A stretch of DNA of 64,000 nt, taken from the NCBI RefSeq assembly GCF_018687715.1, contig NC_056766.1, positions 16,866,001 to 16,930,000 of the forward strand. Direction: 5' to 3'. A program made the translations under genes and the position numbers. The notes beneath the pieces are model-generated. The model worked only from the letters and a program-made list of their open reading frames with translations. It was not told the DNA's origin and made no database searches. The DNA is from Carya illinoinensis (lineage: Eukaryota > Streptophyta > Magnoliopsida > Fagales > Juglandaceae). Positions 31,775 to 44,440 of the stretch are shown here, piece by piece (within the stretch, counting starts at the first letter, position 1; each line of letters begins with the position of its first letter).

Positions 31775-32423
31775 TAGGGGTGTAAAAAAATAGAAAATTG
31801 GTTGAACCGACTAAACCGGTGGATTCAATTTGATTCTTAACTAGTCCGGTCTAATATTGGTTTTTAAGAACCAAAACTGGTTTAGTACTGGTTTTCATAT
31901 CTTGAAAATTGGTTTGAACCAAATAGAAATTGGTTCAGTACCGGTTTGGAACGGACCATTATACATCTTCTATATATCTTTTAATTTTTTTATATTATAT
32001 ATAAAATATTTTTTATATTATATTATATATGTTATATGCTAAATTGCTAATTAATATAACATGGAGATTTAATCTTATTATTCATTTCTATTAATCTTAT
32101 AATATAAAATTAATATTACATGAGATTTTAATATTAAACATGGACATTAATATTAAGTTATTGAAATAAACTTACTTTTGAGAAGACCAAGCATTAAAGG
32201 AACTGGCTCTAAGTCTCAACTTATGTAGTGCTACACATGTAAATGAAAAATCATAAAAATCAGAAAAATCGGACTGAACTGGACCGAAATCTAAAAAATC
32301 AGAAGTTTTGGTTTTAGTAATGAATCAGCTCATATTGATTTTTAAATTTTTAAAACTAATGTATAACGGTTCGGTTCTAAAATTTATTCAAAACCAAGTC
32401 GAACCAGACCAATTATACCCCTA
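31775..32423. mobile_element. Non-autonomous hAT element with 8-bp target duplication
   Basis: Ends TAGGGGTGTA (31775) and TATACCCCTA (to 32423) are inverted repeats at 9 of 10 positions. CCGATACC (31767-31774) and CTGATACC (32424-32431) form an 8-bp target duplication with one mismatch, the hallmark length for hAT. The subterminal regions contain AACCGACTAAACCGGT, GGTTTAGTACTGG and inverse forms such as AACCAGACC. There is no transposase, so movement would depend on an element in trans. Confidence 0.8.
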
Positions 32424-32431
32424 CTGATACC

Positions 32432-32805
32432 CCTGTCTGGATGGATGAAAATTGTAGGTCACCTCAATTCATTAGTTGGGTTTTGTTAAAATAAATATTA
32501 ATGAATATAATCTGGACAGTCCAAGAGAATATATGGTGAAGGAGGGATACTTGGTGATGTAGGAGGCGATTTGATTGGGGAGTTTAATTTATCATGGAGT
32601 GGGTACGAATAAGATAGTTGAAGTTAAAGTTCTATTGGATGGAGTTACACCAAATCACAAGTTGAACTGATGAATGTGGAGGCTGCATGAAACAGATTTA
32701 ATTGTAAATTGGTGGCTTTGGGATAGGTGGGTTTGGTGGAATGTGGCATGCTAAAGTTATAAGCAATTCTTCTTTTATAGAGTTCTAGGTGAAAAAAAAA
32801 AAAAA
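32432..32805. other. Intergenic sequence, nothing recognised
   Basis: Mixed-composition DNA ending in a run of about 18 A residues (32791-32808). Only short frames occur and none matches a family I know. Confidence 0.35.
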
Positions 32806-32809
32806 AAAA

Positions 32810-34800
32810 GATCTAAGTGCAATGAAGAGTGTTTTTGTAGGATATACCATAAATTCAAAAGTCTACAGACTTTAGTGTTTGGATTCTAATGTTATAGTAG
32901 AACCAAAGGATGTAGAGTTTAGTGAAGATAAACTCTATATTGATTCTAAAATAGTGTCAAATCCTATTCAAACACAAGAAATTGACGCAAAATGAAAAAA
33001 GAATCATATAATTTTTGACACATTGACTAAATAGAATAAGTCATAAAAGAGAAAAACTTGGATCTAAATCTTGTATCATCTCAAGCTATTATTTTGTTTT
33101 TTTTGGAAAGAAACAAAAATATGTTTTAAATAAGATACCCATGCGTTTTTTTAAAATATAAAAGAATATTAAAAGAGTTCTGCTACTTATCATCCACACA
33201 TACCACACACCATATTTTTTTTTAATTTTTTTTTAAATTGTTTTGTTCTTCCTAAACTAATTGAGTCATTCTACTCATTATCTATACACTACACATCTAG
33301 TAAGAAAAAAAAATTAAAAAATTAAATGTGATGTGAGGATGATGAATAGAACTTTTCATATTAAAAAACATTTAAAGAAACTATGGCTTTCAGAAATGTT
33401 GCATTTTGGAAAGAGAATCAATGATGAATGAACAATTCTCAAAGAATACTTGAATTTTAGTTGACTTGTATCCTAGATCAAAACATATTAGTTGTGAATG
33501 AGTATTTAGGAGAAAATACAATATAAATGTATCTCTTCAAACTTTTAAGACTAGATTAGTAGCTAAAGGTTTTAACCCAACATAAGGTATAGATTATTTT
33601 GATATGTATGCACTAGTGGCTAGATTTAGATCCATTGTAATGCTTATGACACTGGCTTCAATATAGAACTTATATATATACCAAATGGATATTAAAACTT
33701 CTTTTCTAAATGATGATTTGGATGAAGAGGTGTACATAAAATAACCAAAAAGGTTTGCCATGTCTCGACAAGAAAAGAGAGTTTACAAATTAATCAAGTC
33801 ATTGTATGGATTATAGCAAACACCAAAATCATGGCATGAGAAATTTGATTCAACAATTTTATCTCATAGATGTAGGCATAATAATGTTGATAAATGTATT
33901 TATTCTAAACCCACTTATTGTTATGGTATTATAATTTGTGTTTATGTGGATAACTTGCTTGTATTTGGAAAAAGAGTGGAAGGGATATAGGAAACTAAGA
34001 AGTATTTGGCTTCAAAGTTCAAAAGGAAGTATCTTAATGAAATTGACACTATTTTAGGTCTCAAACTAAATAAATATAATGGGAGATATGTTTTATGTCA
34101 ATCTCGTTACGTAAAAAATTGCTTATTAAATTTTAACACTTAGGAATTAAATAAACAAACACCCTATATAATTTTTTATTTAAATTAATGAAAATGCAAT
34201 TGGTAACTTAATGTATGCAATGCACTGCACTAAGCTAGATATTTCCTTTACAGTATGCAAAGTTTCTAGATATACAAATAATCATAGTATAGAACATTTG
34301 AAAGCAATCGGCAAAAGTCATTGGGTAGCTTCAAAAGAACTAGTTCGATAATATTGTATTACATCAATTTTCCGAGTGTACTAGAAGGATATTGTGATGA
34401 TAATTAGATTACACTAGTGTAAGTGATAATAATGCTATGTTTGGTTGGGTTATCACCCTTGGTAGTGGAGCTATTTCAAGAATTTCTAAGAAATAGATGA
34501 GTATATAAAATTAGACAATGAAACCTGAATTTGTAGTCTTGGCGACAACGAGCAAATAGGCAAATGACTGAGAAATTTGTTATCTGATATAAATTTGTAG
34601 CTACAATTGATGTCAGCCATTGAAACCTCTTTGATATAAAGAGGCCATTGATATAAAGAGGCAAATGAATGAAACCTCTTTGTAGATACAATTGATGCCA
34701 GCCATTTCTTTGCACTATGATAGTAAAGCTATTATGTCTAGGTCTTGTAGTAAAGTCTATAATGAGAAATCTAGACATATTAGCTTGAGACATGAACAAA
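32810..34800 (+). pseudogene. Copia pol fossil (hinge, reverse transcriptase, RNase H)
   Basis: 32820-32990 reads as the segment after Copia integrase: SVFVGYTINSKVYRL, then NVIVEPKDVEFSEDKLY. From 33540 come recognisable RT blocks: GIDYFDMYALVARFRSI, MDIKTSFLNDDLDEEVYIK, YKLIKSLYGL, and CVYVDNLLVFG, in which the second Asp of the YVDD centre has become Asn. The RNase H part follows at about 34500-34790 (KPEFVVLATTSKQA and SRSCSKVYNEKSRHI). Numerous stops and frameshifts, the Asp-to-Asn change and the absence of LTRs show a long-dead copy. A MITE sits in it at 33175-33357. Confidence 0.8.
33175..33357. mobile_element. MITE inside the Copia fossil, perfect 9-bp target duplication
   Basis: ATATTAAAA flanks the element at 33166-33174 and 33358-33366. 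The 183-bp element starts GAGTTCTGCTACTTATCATCC and ends with the inverse of GAAAAGTTCTATTCATCATCC. It contains only A/T runs. The ends resemble those at about 7650 and 18400, suggesting a TTATCATCC family in this genome. Confidence 0.75.
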
Positions 34801-34809
34801 GAGGGTCTC

Positions 34810-36160
34810 AAGTGTATGTTTAGGTCTCAAGTGTGCCTCGAGCGCCCCTAAGTCCGCTTGAGGGTTCAATATGACATAGTCCCACTTCTTCTTAAGGTTT
34901 TCGATGTATGCGCCCAAGCTTGGTCACGAACAAAGAGGGTCGATCCCAGCTGCCCATTTAGGTGAGAAACGACCTCCTACACCTGGGACAGGTCACTCTG
35001 CAAATCAGCAATAACTATATCCTGGGTGGCTATCCTTTGTTGGGTTTCCTTCAACTCATTCAAAGCTTTCTTGGCCCTTCTCTTCTCCTGGTCGGCCATG
35101 GCCTAACAATGAGTCCTCTCAACCCTTCAGAGTAAGCAAAAGGGATAGACACTCTTCCTCCAGTAGCTTGCGTTGCTGTGCATCAAAGCCTTGGCGGCTC
35201 CTCAACTTTGCATTCTTTGTATGAAGTTGGCCCAATGACTCTTTGATGGCAGTCACTGTAGCAGTTAACTTGTCAACCGACTCCTAGGCCGAGGTGGTCA
35301 CTGTCGAAGCAACCAAGGCATTCTTTTAGGCCAACTTGGCCTGCTCCTTCATTGCCGCCAGCTCGACCTCCAAGCTCCCTTTCTCCTTCCTCTCTCTGCG
35401 CACACAGTAAAGGGCCACCTAGGCCAAGGAACAAAGGTCCCGTTAGTCCTCTTTGGCTACCTTTTGGCCACTCACTATGAAGATGGCCAACTAGTTTGCT
35501 CCCTATCACCCGCAACAATAAATACCAGAAAGGTCAAAAATGAAAAGAAAGAAAAGAAGGGAAAAGACAGGTTAAGGAGAAAAGAGGGACCTCGGATAAG
35601 AAGCCCCTTAGGGACTTAACCACATGCTCCAGGGCCTTCACCCGAGCTCCCCCAGCTTCAAGGTGAGTGGACAAAGGAATGACCTCCACTGGGCGGTCCA
35701 CAGTAAATGGCCACATTGCCATCCCCACACTCTCAGCTTCACCCACAGCCTCCTCAGCTGAACTAGAAGCTGAAGAATGAGAAGGGCCCCCAGTGGTGGA
35801 TGGTTGCTCCTCCAAGAGAATTGAGCGCTCATTCTCCTCACTAGAAGTGCACAAACCTCCTTCTCCAATCCTTATTTCTGCTGCCACCCCCTCCTCTACA
35901 ACTGATGAGCAGGCTGCAGCTCCCCCTTAAGAACCCCCCTCAATCAGCTCCTTGATAGATGCCACCGTAAGATCGATGGTGATAGTAGAAAGCGTGGCCC
36001 TTCTCTAGGAGTTTGGGCATGAAAAGGCCCGGCTATAGGCGCTCTCTCCTTGTGAGAGCTGGGCCCTTCTGTAGAGTCCCTAAAAACGTCCTTGAAAACT
36101 TGGTTCTCGACCGCGGATAGAGAAGTGGAAGGGGAAGTAGGGATCATCTCCACGTTCACC
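34810..36160 (-). pseudogene. Left part of an older element: minus-strand coiled-coil ORF fossil, possibly Tat-like antisense ORF
   Basis: Broken minus-strand frames (35273-35518, 35534-35887, 35944-36160) give Ser/Glu-rich and helical, Lys/Glu/Ala-rich stretches such as ARVKALEHVVKSLRGFLSEV and KESLGQLHTKNAKLRSRQGF. These look like the C-terminal coiled coil of the large accessory ORF found in plant Gypsy elements. The frame is interrupted by element B and resumes at 57883. The GC content is clearly above that of its surroundings. The Tat assignment rests on the LTR-like sequence at about 59660-60056 and is tentative. Confidence 0.4.
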
Positions 36161-37724
36161 TGATTACACCCAAAAAATAATGTGGTAGTTGTAGCATAAT
36201 TTTGGGATGTCGATTCCACAGAGAGACAAATTAAAAGAATAGCAGAAGGAACAAAGAAACTAAAGAAAAATATTAAATGATTAATGGAAAATAAATATTA
36301 ATTTTACATGCAAATTAAAATGAAGCAAAGTTACTAACGAAAAAAGTACTCAAATTTGACGAACAGTAGCGCGTTGGGAATCCCTTGCAAAAATCTGGTA
36401 TTTTAATTATTCTTAATTCATTGAATAACTCAATTGGAAACTCAATTTCCAAAATTTCCAATCGGAGGATATAGATTTATAAATCAAAATTAAACCAAAT
36501 GTAAACCTTTGAAAAATCATTCACCACTTTTAAAATACGTAAATTATTATTACTATTGAGAAAATTCAACGACGACAATATACTCAAGTAGTGATATTGC
36601 AACAAAGAATTAAATCAATATAGATAAATAATTGATCCAAATATAATTAAAGAGCTAATCTATTCAATAGAAAAAGCATGACTGAATCTATAGCCAGAAT
36701 AAATTCTATGATTATTCAAAAAAGAAAATATTAACAATGAATTGAAAATGATAAAATGAAAGAATTTTAGTAATCGAAAATCAAATACATAAATTAAAAA
36801 TAAGTTAAAAATACTATCTAATGTGCTAATTCATCCTTGGTTCTACTTGAAAATTTAATTACTCATAAATATAATAGATAATAAAAATCTCAAGAGAGAA
36901 GTAAAATAAACGGCGGTCATAAAAAATCCCCAGCTCTTCAGCCGCCTCTCCAAAAGAGCTCTCTTTTTCGTCAAAACGAAAAAACTATATATATGATGAG
37001 TATCCTGTGTGTCTTAACCCAGACAAAAATTGAAAAATCCCAAGCTTGCATCTCGTAACTACCAGCTTGTGTCTCACATCCAAGTCAAATCGAAAGAAGG
37101 CCCTAGTATGCGTCTCGCAACATAAAAACCAAGAGACCTCATGCAATGTTTAAGTCATCGGCAAGTCAAGACAACATTCTCCCCAAAAGTCAAGCCAAAT
37201 AAAACTTGCCTTATCACGTAAAACCCAACCAAAGAAAGTAGAAGTCAAAATTGCCATTTCCAATTCAAAAGACCAAAAGAAAAGATAATGATTCCTGATG
37301 GTCCCACATCAACTCCTTCCAATGCTTGATATCCTTCCTAAGTCTTCACATGTATATCCATTCAAAAGATCAAAACTGCCCCCAGAATTAAATTAATATC
37401 TTCACTTACTGCGTGTCCTACTTGAAATCAAAAAGCATCCATGCACTTTACTTCCAAACCATTAGCCTTTCGTCAAACTTAAATGAATTCTTAAATTCTA
37501 CTGTGTTGCTCCAAAATGAGAAGAAATTAAGCTGCTCCCTCTTTCAGATTTCACTTTCTCTTTTATAATATGAAATTAAACATAAAAAAATAGTGCTTAG
37601 AAATATCTCAACATAAATAAAAATTAAATTCAAGAATATAAATTAATTTTAATAATTTTAACTCACATTTTAGCATTTTAGTCCAATGATCATGTATTTA
37701 GAGTGTACTTTCGCGCACTCATCA
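36161..37724 (-). repeat. 3' LTR of element B
   Basis: Matches the split LTR at 52286-57877, including the CCGCCTCTCCAAAAGAGCTC block and the GCACTCATCA end. It shares its outer thirds with the LTRs of element A but differs in the middle third, so A and B belong to related subfamilies. The uninterrupted stretch around 36830-36870 shows the target of the hAT insertion in empty form. Confidence 0.9.
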
Positions 37725-38051
37725 CACCCCCCAATTTACTCATTGCTAGTCCCTAATAATTTTCATATCGAAACAACGAAAGAGACAAAAAAAATCACAT
37801 ACAAAGGCTAGCAAGTCACACTTTCTAGATTCACATGTTAAAGCAATTTTAGGAATTCAATACCCCTATCACAACCAATCAACCTATAGCAATCCACGGA
37901 GTGTATGTGTGTTCTAAACTATATCCATCTAACTAGAGGGCCTGATACATGTAACATCAAGAACATTTCAAGTGAAAGGTTCAACTCTGTAACTTACGGG
38001 TATAAAAGTATTTCATGTGAGGATTCTCTTTATGGAGTTAACAATGAGTGT

Positions 38052-39418
38052 TGATTACGCCCAAAGAATAACGCGGTAGTTGTAACACAGCTTTGGGGTG
38101 TCCATTTTACAGGGAGACAAATTAAAAGAATAGCAAGAGAAACAAAGAAATTAAAGAAAAAAATATTAAATAAGTAATAGAGAACAAAGATTAATTTTAA
38201 ATGTAAATTCAAGTGAAGCAAAGTGATTAATAGAAAAAGTACTCAAATTTAACAAACAGTAGAGCGTCGGGAATCCCTTGCACAAATCTGGTATTTTAAT
38301 TATTCTTAATTCATTGGATAACTCAATTAGGAACTCAATTCCCGCAATTCCCAATCGGAAGGTATAGATTTATAAACCAGACTTAAATCAAATGTAACCC
38401 TTTGAAAAAACATTCATCACTTTTAAAAAACGTGAATTACTACCCCTATTGATAAAATTCAATGACGACAATATACTCAGGAAGCGATATTGCAGCAAAA
38501 AACTAAATCAATATAGATAAATAATTGATCCAAACATAATCAAAGAACTAATCCATTCAATAGAAAAAGCATGACTGAATTTATAAACACAATAAATTCT
38601 ATGATTATTCGGAGAAGAAAACATCAACGATGAATTGAGAATGATAAAATAAAAGAGTTTTAGCAATTGAAAATCAAATACATGAATTAAGAATAAATTA
38701 GAAATGCCATCTAATGTGCAAGTTCATCCCTAACCCTACTTGAAAATTTAGTTACCCATAAATATAATGGACAACAAAAATCTCCAGAGAAAACTGAAGC
38801 GAACGGTGGCCATGGAAGTGATATTCTCCTCTCTTCAGATCTGCCTCTTGTGCCTCTTCCTCCGCTCCATTTCGTGCTAATGATATGCTTATATAGGGTA
38901 AGAAAGAAACCCTAATGTCCTCTTGATTTCCGCATAAAAAAATCGCCTAAATTTTAGAACTTATCTTGGCAGCCACGTACAGCCTTCAGAAGTTCGAATT
39001 TGGAAATCCTTATTAGAGACAAAGTTATAGACCTTTAAGATAGCTTTCCAATGCATTAAGAATCACATCAATCCGATATATGAGTAAAAAGATACAGTCA
39101 AAAGACTAAAGTATATCCAGACTGTCTCCTAGCGAATTTCGGACTTGGACTTCTTGTGGTTTCATTTTGTGATTTTTTTCTTTTTCTTTTCTTCCAAATT
39201 GCTCTCAAACCCCATGAATGTCCTCCTTTGAATTTGGCTGGGCTTGACTTGCTCTTTTATAAACTCTGAAATTAAACATAAAAAAACTGCTTAGGAGTAT
39301 CCCAACGTAAATAGAAATTCAATTTAAGAATACACATTAATTCCTATGATTTCTATTCACATTTTAGTATTTTAGTCCAATAATAGGGTATATAGAGTGC
39401 ACTTTCGCACACTCATCA
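38052..39418 (-). repeat. 3' LTR of element A
   Basis: Plus-strand ends are TGATTACGCCC and CACACTCATCA. The sequence just inside it, read on the minus strand, is AAGTTGGGGGTG, the polypurine tract that primes plus-strand synthesis. Confidence 0.93.
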
Positions 39419-41150
39419 CACCCCCAACTTACTCCTTGCTAGTCCTTGGCAATTTTCATGTCAAAACAACGAAAGAGACCAAAGAAAATCACACATAAAG
39501 GCCATCAAGTCACACTTTCTAGATTCACATATCAAAACAATCTAAGGAATCCAATAACCCATCAAGATCAATCCACCTATAGCAATCCACAGAGTGTGTG
39601 TGTGTTCTCCAAGCTATAACCATCGTACCACTAACCTTGACACATGCAACATTAAGAACATCTTAAGCAAAAGGTTCAACTCCATAACTCACGGGTATAA
39701 TAGTGTTTCATGTAAGGGCTCTCTCTATGGAGTTGACAATGGGTGTATATACACTCTCATGGAAAATTAGGCAACTATGTACAAGTAACAAGCAAACATT
39801 GATCTTATGATAGGAACACTAACAAATGAGACTTCCATCAATCTTTCCAACAGCTTACTTAGGATCAGAATGGTTAACACAAAAGGTTGTAACGTGGCTT
39901 GGTTTTGGGGTTATATAAAGAAAAGGATGAAAGGGATTCAAAAACTTCCAAGTACATACAAATGGAATTTTATTACTTATCTCAATAGACCACACTTCTC
40001 ACTTGATATACTCTCCAACTTTTCAGATCATCAAATAATAATGCTTTTCCTTCTTCTTCCTCTTTTCTTTTTTTTTTTTTCAACAATTTGATGGACAAAC
40101 ACATGCCACTTTTGTATTCTTTCCATCTCTACCAACTTCTTTTTTTTTTTTTTTGGAGCTCACTCAATTAAACACTTTGCAACTTATACTCTTCTCTTTT
40201 TTTCCGTCGTCTTCTTCTTCTCTTTTTTTTTTTAATTGAAAATGATAAAATTAAAGAAAGAAAATTCAAATTCCACACCTAGTATACACTTGGAAGTAAA
40301 AAGGGTAAGAAAATCTGTTTATAGGTTATACTCCAATGTGGAGAGGCATGGATGGTATGGGCATATGAAAAGAAAAAGTTACAAGTGTTTTATTGGCTCA
40401 AAGTTGGCTACTAGGGGTCTATGATGGAAAGGATAGCTTGAAAGGCTCAAACGTTAATCCTAAGTTGACCTTCGTCATATCCCAAGTATATCCATCATTG
40501 TACCGCAAACCATGTAATGATATTCTCAAAAGAAGTGCCCAATTCAACATATCAATGAACGCTTATCACAATTTACTGCATTTGTATGCTCTCAATCCTC
40601 TCCAAACTCACATGAAAACTTAAGCAAAAGAGTTCTCTAGCTACATGTGTCAAACCACCATCTTACCACAAAACTTGGATAAGTGCATTAAGGATTCTGT
40701 GAATATTTCAACAAAAAATGATCTGGTGGGTTTGGTGAATTCACGAAGATGGCTATGAATGAGAATGAGTACATATATGAAAATGATGTACGTGTGATGC
40801 AAATTAAAAAAAAATTGACACATGAAAATATGCCACAGAGTTCCAACAAGCATTTTAAAAACTGAATTTGCACCACCACCCCCAAACTTAAATGAAACAT
40901 TGTCCTCAATGTTTAAGAATCAAAATTGAATGGGGAGTAACTGAAAATGGTAGAATACACCTGATGAGTGACGTGGGTAGCTCCCTAAACACCAAAGATG
41001 GTAATCTGAAATGACGAAATGAAACTATCCTGCAATCAAAAACAAAGAAAACAACAGCAAACAAAAAAGAAAAGAAAGAAAATAAGAAAAAACAAAAACA
41101 AAACAAAGCAAAACAAAATAAATAAGGAAACACATACCTTGGTAGTGTGG

Positions 41151-41540
41151 TCAAGGTTGATAGACTGGATTCACAAGTGGAATGTCTTCCACTTCCGGAA
41201 CTTGCTTAAGGCGTTGACCATTTACTTTAAAGATCCGACCATCCTTAGGATCTTCTATTTCTACCGCCCCATTTACAAAAACATTCCTTACTAAAAAGGG
41301 GCCAGTCCACCTAGACCGAAGTTTTCCTGGGTGCTTATGGAGTCTAGAATCATATAAAAACACTCGATCATTAAGCTTAAATGTTTTTCTCAAAATATTT
41401 TTATCATGAAACGCTTTCATTTTAGCCTTATAGATTCTAGAGCTCTCATAAGCATCATTTCTCAACTCCTCTAACTCGGTCAACTGAAATTTTCTAAACT
41501 TACCTGCTTCTCCCATATCAAAATTGAAATGCTTGATGGC
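41151..41540 (-). pseudogene. Element A integrase, C-terminal part after a nonsense codon
   Basis: Continues the integrase frame after a TGA where relatives have Trp in the phrase HRAYWAIK. It reads FRKFQLTELEELRNDAYES, then KMKAFHDKNILRKTF, LYDSRLHKHPGKLRSRWTGP and FLVRNVF, the conserved C-terminal region (SH3-like) of Gypsy integrases that binds DNA. A single G-to-A type change accounts for the break. Confidence 0.85.
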
Positions 41541-42596
41541 TCAATAAGCTCGATGCTCGAGCTCCACAGGTAAGTGGCAAGACTTCCCAAAAACAAGCCT
41601 ATAAGGTGACATACCTAAGGGAGTTTTGAAAGCTGTACGATAGGCCCAAAGCGCATCAACTAGTCTTAAAGACCAATCTTTGCTATCTGGATTGACCGTT
41701 TTTTCTAAAATTTGCTTAATTTCCCTGTTTGCAAGTTCTACCTGTCCACTTGTCTGGGGGTGGTAGGCAGTAGAGATCTTATGTACCACCCCATATTTTT
41801 TCATCAAAGCCTCAAAAGAACGGTTGCAAAAATGTGTACTTCGATCACTAATGATAGCATGTGGTGTACCAAATCGAGATAACACATTCTCTTTGAGAAA
41901 TTTGATTACCGTCCTATTATCATTGCTCCTGCAAGCTACTGCCTCTACCCATTTTGATACATAATCTACTGCCACAATAATATATTGATATCCAAAAGAA
42001 GGAAGAAATGGTCCCATAAAATCAATGCCCCAACAATCAAAAATTTCAATCACTAAAATTGGGTTTAAGGGCATCATATTACGACGGGATATAACTCCTA
42101 ACTTTTGACACTTTTCACATGAGCGACAATAGATGTTTGCATCCTTAAATATGGTGGGCCAATAAAATCCACACTGCAGAATTTTTGCAGCTGTTTTCTT
42201 CATTGAAAAGTGGCCCCCACAAGCTTGAGAGTGACAAAATTCCAAGACGCTAGCAATCTCTTCATCAGGGATGCAACGCCTTAAAATTTGGTTAGGGCAG
42301 TATTTGAAAAGAAAATGATCATCCCAATAGAAATTACGTACCTCAGTTATGAACTTCCTCTTGTCCTGAGCACTCCAATCCACCGGTATCTCACCTGCAG
42401 CCAAATAATTCACAATATGAGCAAACCATGGTAGAGAAGTAATAGATAGTAAATGCTCATCGGGAAAATCATCCCTAATTGGCAGGTGGTCAGAGGTGTC
42501 CTCAAATGTGAGCCTCGAGAGATGGTCAGCCACTACGTTCTCCACTCCTTTCTTGTCTTTGATGGTGATGTCAAATTCCTGCAAAAGTAAAATCCA
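41541..42596 (-). pseudogene. Element A integrase (zinc-binding and catalytic domains)
   Basis: In frame with the RT-RNase H segment upstream, separated by one TGA at 42597-42599 where a CGA (Arg) is expected. It has an HHCC zinc-binding part ([10 protein letters not shown] ... CRSCEKCQ, residues about 115-160) and the catalytic triad: Asp in GIDFMGPF (about 188), Asp in ISDRSTHF (about 247) and Glu in [11 protein letters not shown] (about 283), the last two 35 residues apart. The enzyme would insert element DNA into chromosomes. As annotated it can only be made through read-through. Confidence 0.9.
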
Positions 42597-44440
42597 TCAT
42601 ATTAATCGTGCCTTAGCATCCTTCTTTGTAAGAAGGTACTTGAGGGCTGCATGATCCGTAAAAATAATAATAGGAGAACCAATCACGTAAGCACGAAACT
42701 TATCCAAAGCAAACACTACAGCTAGCAACTCTTTTTCAGTGGTGGAGTAATTCATCTGAGCACTATTTAGAGTTATACTAGCACAGTAAATGACAAAAGG
42801 CTTTCCCTCCCTTCGCTGTCCAAGTACAGCACCTACAGCAAAATCACTTGCATCACACATAATCTCAAAAGGTAAAGTCCAATCAGGTGGCTGCATTATG
42901 GGTGCTGAGGTAAGCTTGCCAATTAGCGTTTTAAAGGCCTCTTGACAATCTTGTGTCCACTCAAATGGGACATCTTTAGCTAGGAGGTCACATAGTGGTC
43001 TAGATATGGTGGAAAAATTCTGTATGAACCTCCTATAAAAGCCCGCATGACCAAGAAAGGATCTCACGTCCTTTACTGTCCTAGGTGTAGGCAACTTAGA
43101 TATTAATTCAATCTTAGATTGATCTACCTCTATCCCCCTAGAAGAAATAATATGCCCTAACACAATACCTGAAGGTACCATAAAGTGGCATTTTTCCCAA
43201 TTCAAAACCAATTCCTTCTCCTCATAGCGAGTCAACACCCTCTCTAAATTCAATAAGCATGCATCAAAAGTAGATCCAAAAATAGTCAAGTCATCCATAA
43301 AAACTTCCATGCAATTTTCAACCATGTCACTAAAAATGCTCATCATGCAACGTTGAAAAGTAGCAGGTGTATTACACAATCCAAATAGCATTCTACGAAA
43401 AGCATAAGTACCGAAAGGACAAGTGAAAGTGGTTTTATCCTGGTCTTCTAATGCAATTTCAATTTGATAATAACCAGAATAACCATCCAAGAAACAATAG
43501 AAAGGATGACCAGCCACACGCTCAAAAATTTGATCAATAAAAGGGAGAGGAAAATGGTCTTTCCGGGTGGCAGCATTCAATTTTCTATAATCAATGCACA
43601 TCCGCCACCCAGTCACAAGTTTTGTAGGGACTAGCTCTCCCAGGTCATTCTTCACCACAGTAACACTTGACTTCTTAGGAATAACTTGTGTAGGACTTAC
43701 CCATTTACTATCAGCAATAGGATATATGATTCCTGCATCTAATAGTTTTAACACTTCATTTTTCACCACTTCTTTCATAGTAGGATTAAGCCTACGCTGG
43801 GGGTCTCTACGAGGGCTAGTTCCTTCCTCCAAATTAATTTTATGAGAACAGATCAGGGGACTAACACCTTTTATATCAACAATGCTCCAACCTAAGGCTG
43901 ACTTATGCTCACTTAGGATCCGAATTAATTTCTCACCTTGAGACTCAGACAATTTAGATGAGATAATAACAGGAAAAGTATCACCTGGACCAAGGAAAAC
44001 ATGCTTTAAACCCTTAGGCAGAGGTTTCAGTTCAACTTTGGGTGCTTCCACACTTGAAAGAATTTGCTTTTCCTCTCTCTCAGGCAACTCCTCAAACATC
44101 GGTTGCCAGGCCTGAGTGCTATAATCCTGAGTTTTATCAAAGATAGCACAAATATCAACTACATCAGATGGATTACTGATAGAATCAAACTCAGAATTAA
44201 CAAGAAAATACTCAAGGGGGTCAAAATCATGAGCTATAGAAACTCCCTTTTCTATGAGTGAGTCAATCATGTATGTTTGGTGGCTCTCGTCATCATCTTC
44301 TGGCTGTCTTGCAATATGGAAGATATTCACCTCGAGAGTCATGTTTCCAAAAGAAAGCTTCATGAGCCCATTCCTGCAATTAATAAAAGCATTAGCAGTG
44401 GCAAGGAAAGGCCTACCTAAAATCACAGGAATTTTAGAAG
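42597..44440 (-). pseudogene. Element A reverse transcriptase and RNase H
   Basis: About 610 codons without interruption. The start ILGRPFLATANAFINC is the end of the protease. RT covers about residues 210-420: GWRMCIDYRKLN, FCFLDGYSGY-like FYCFLDGYSGYYQI, FGLCNTPATFQRCM, and the catalytic FMDD (about 376-379). RNase H follows at about 515-600, with CDASD, TEKELLA and FTDHAAL holding the acidic residues. The frame is offset by one base from the gag-protease frame because of a 1-nt deletion, and ends at a TGA that is C-to-T-like relative to CGA. Confidence 0.92.

Noticed and set aside
35273..36219. Host gene exons
   Set aside because: Continuity with 57883-59655 after removing element B, many stops and an LTR-like neighbour fit a transposon fossil better.
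39419..41150. Env-like ORF between integrase and 3' LTR of element A, expected for some Athila elements
   Set aside because: No long frame and no membrane-protein pattern on the minus strand in this stretch.
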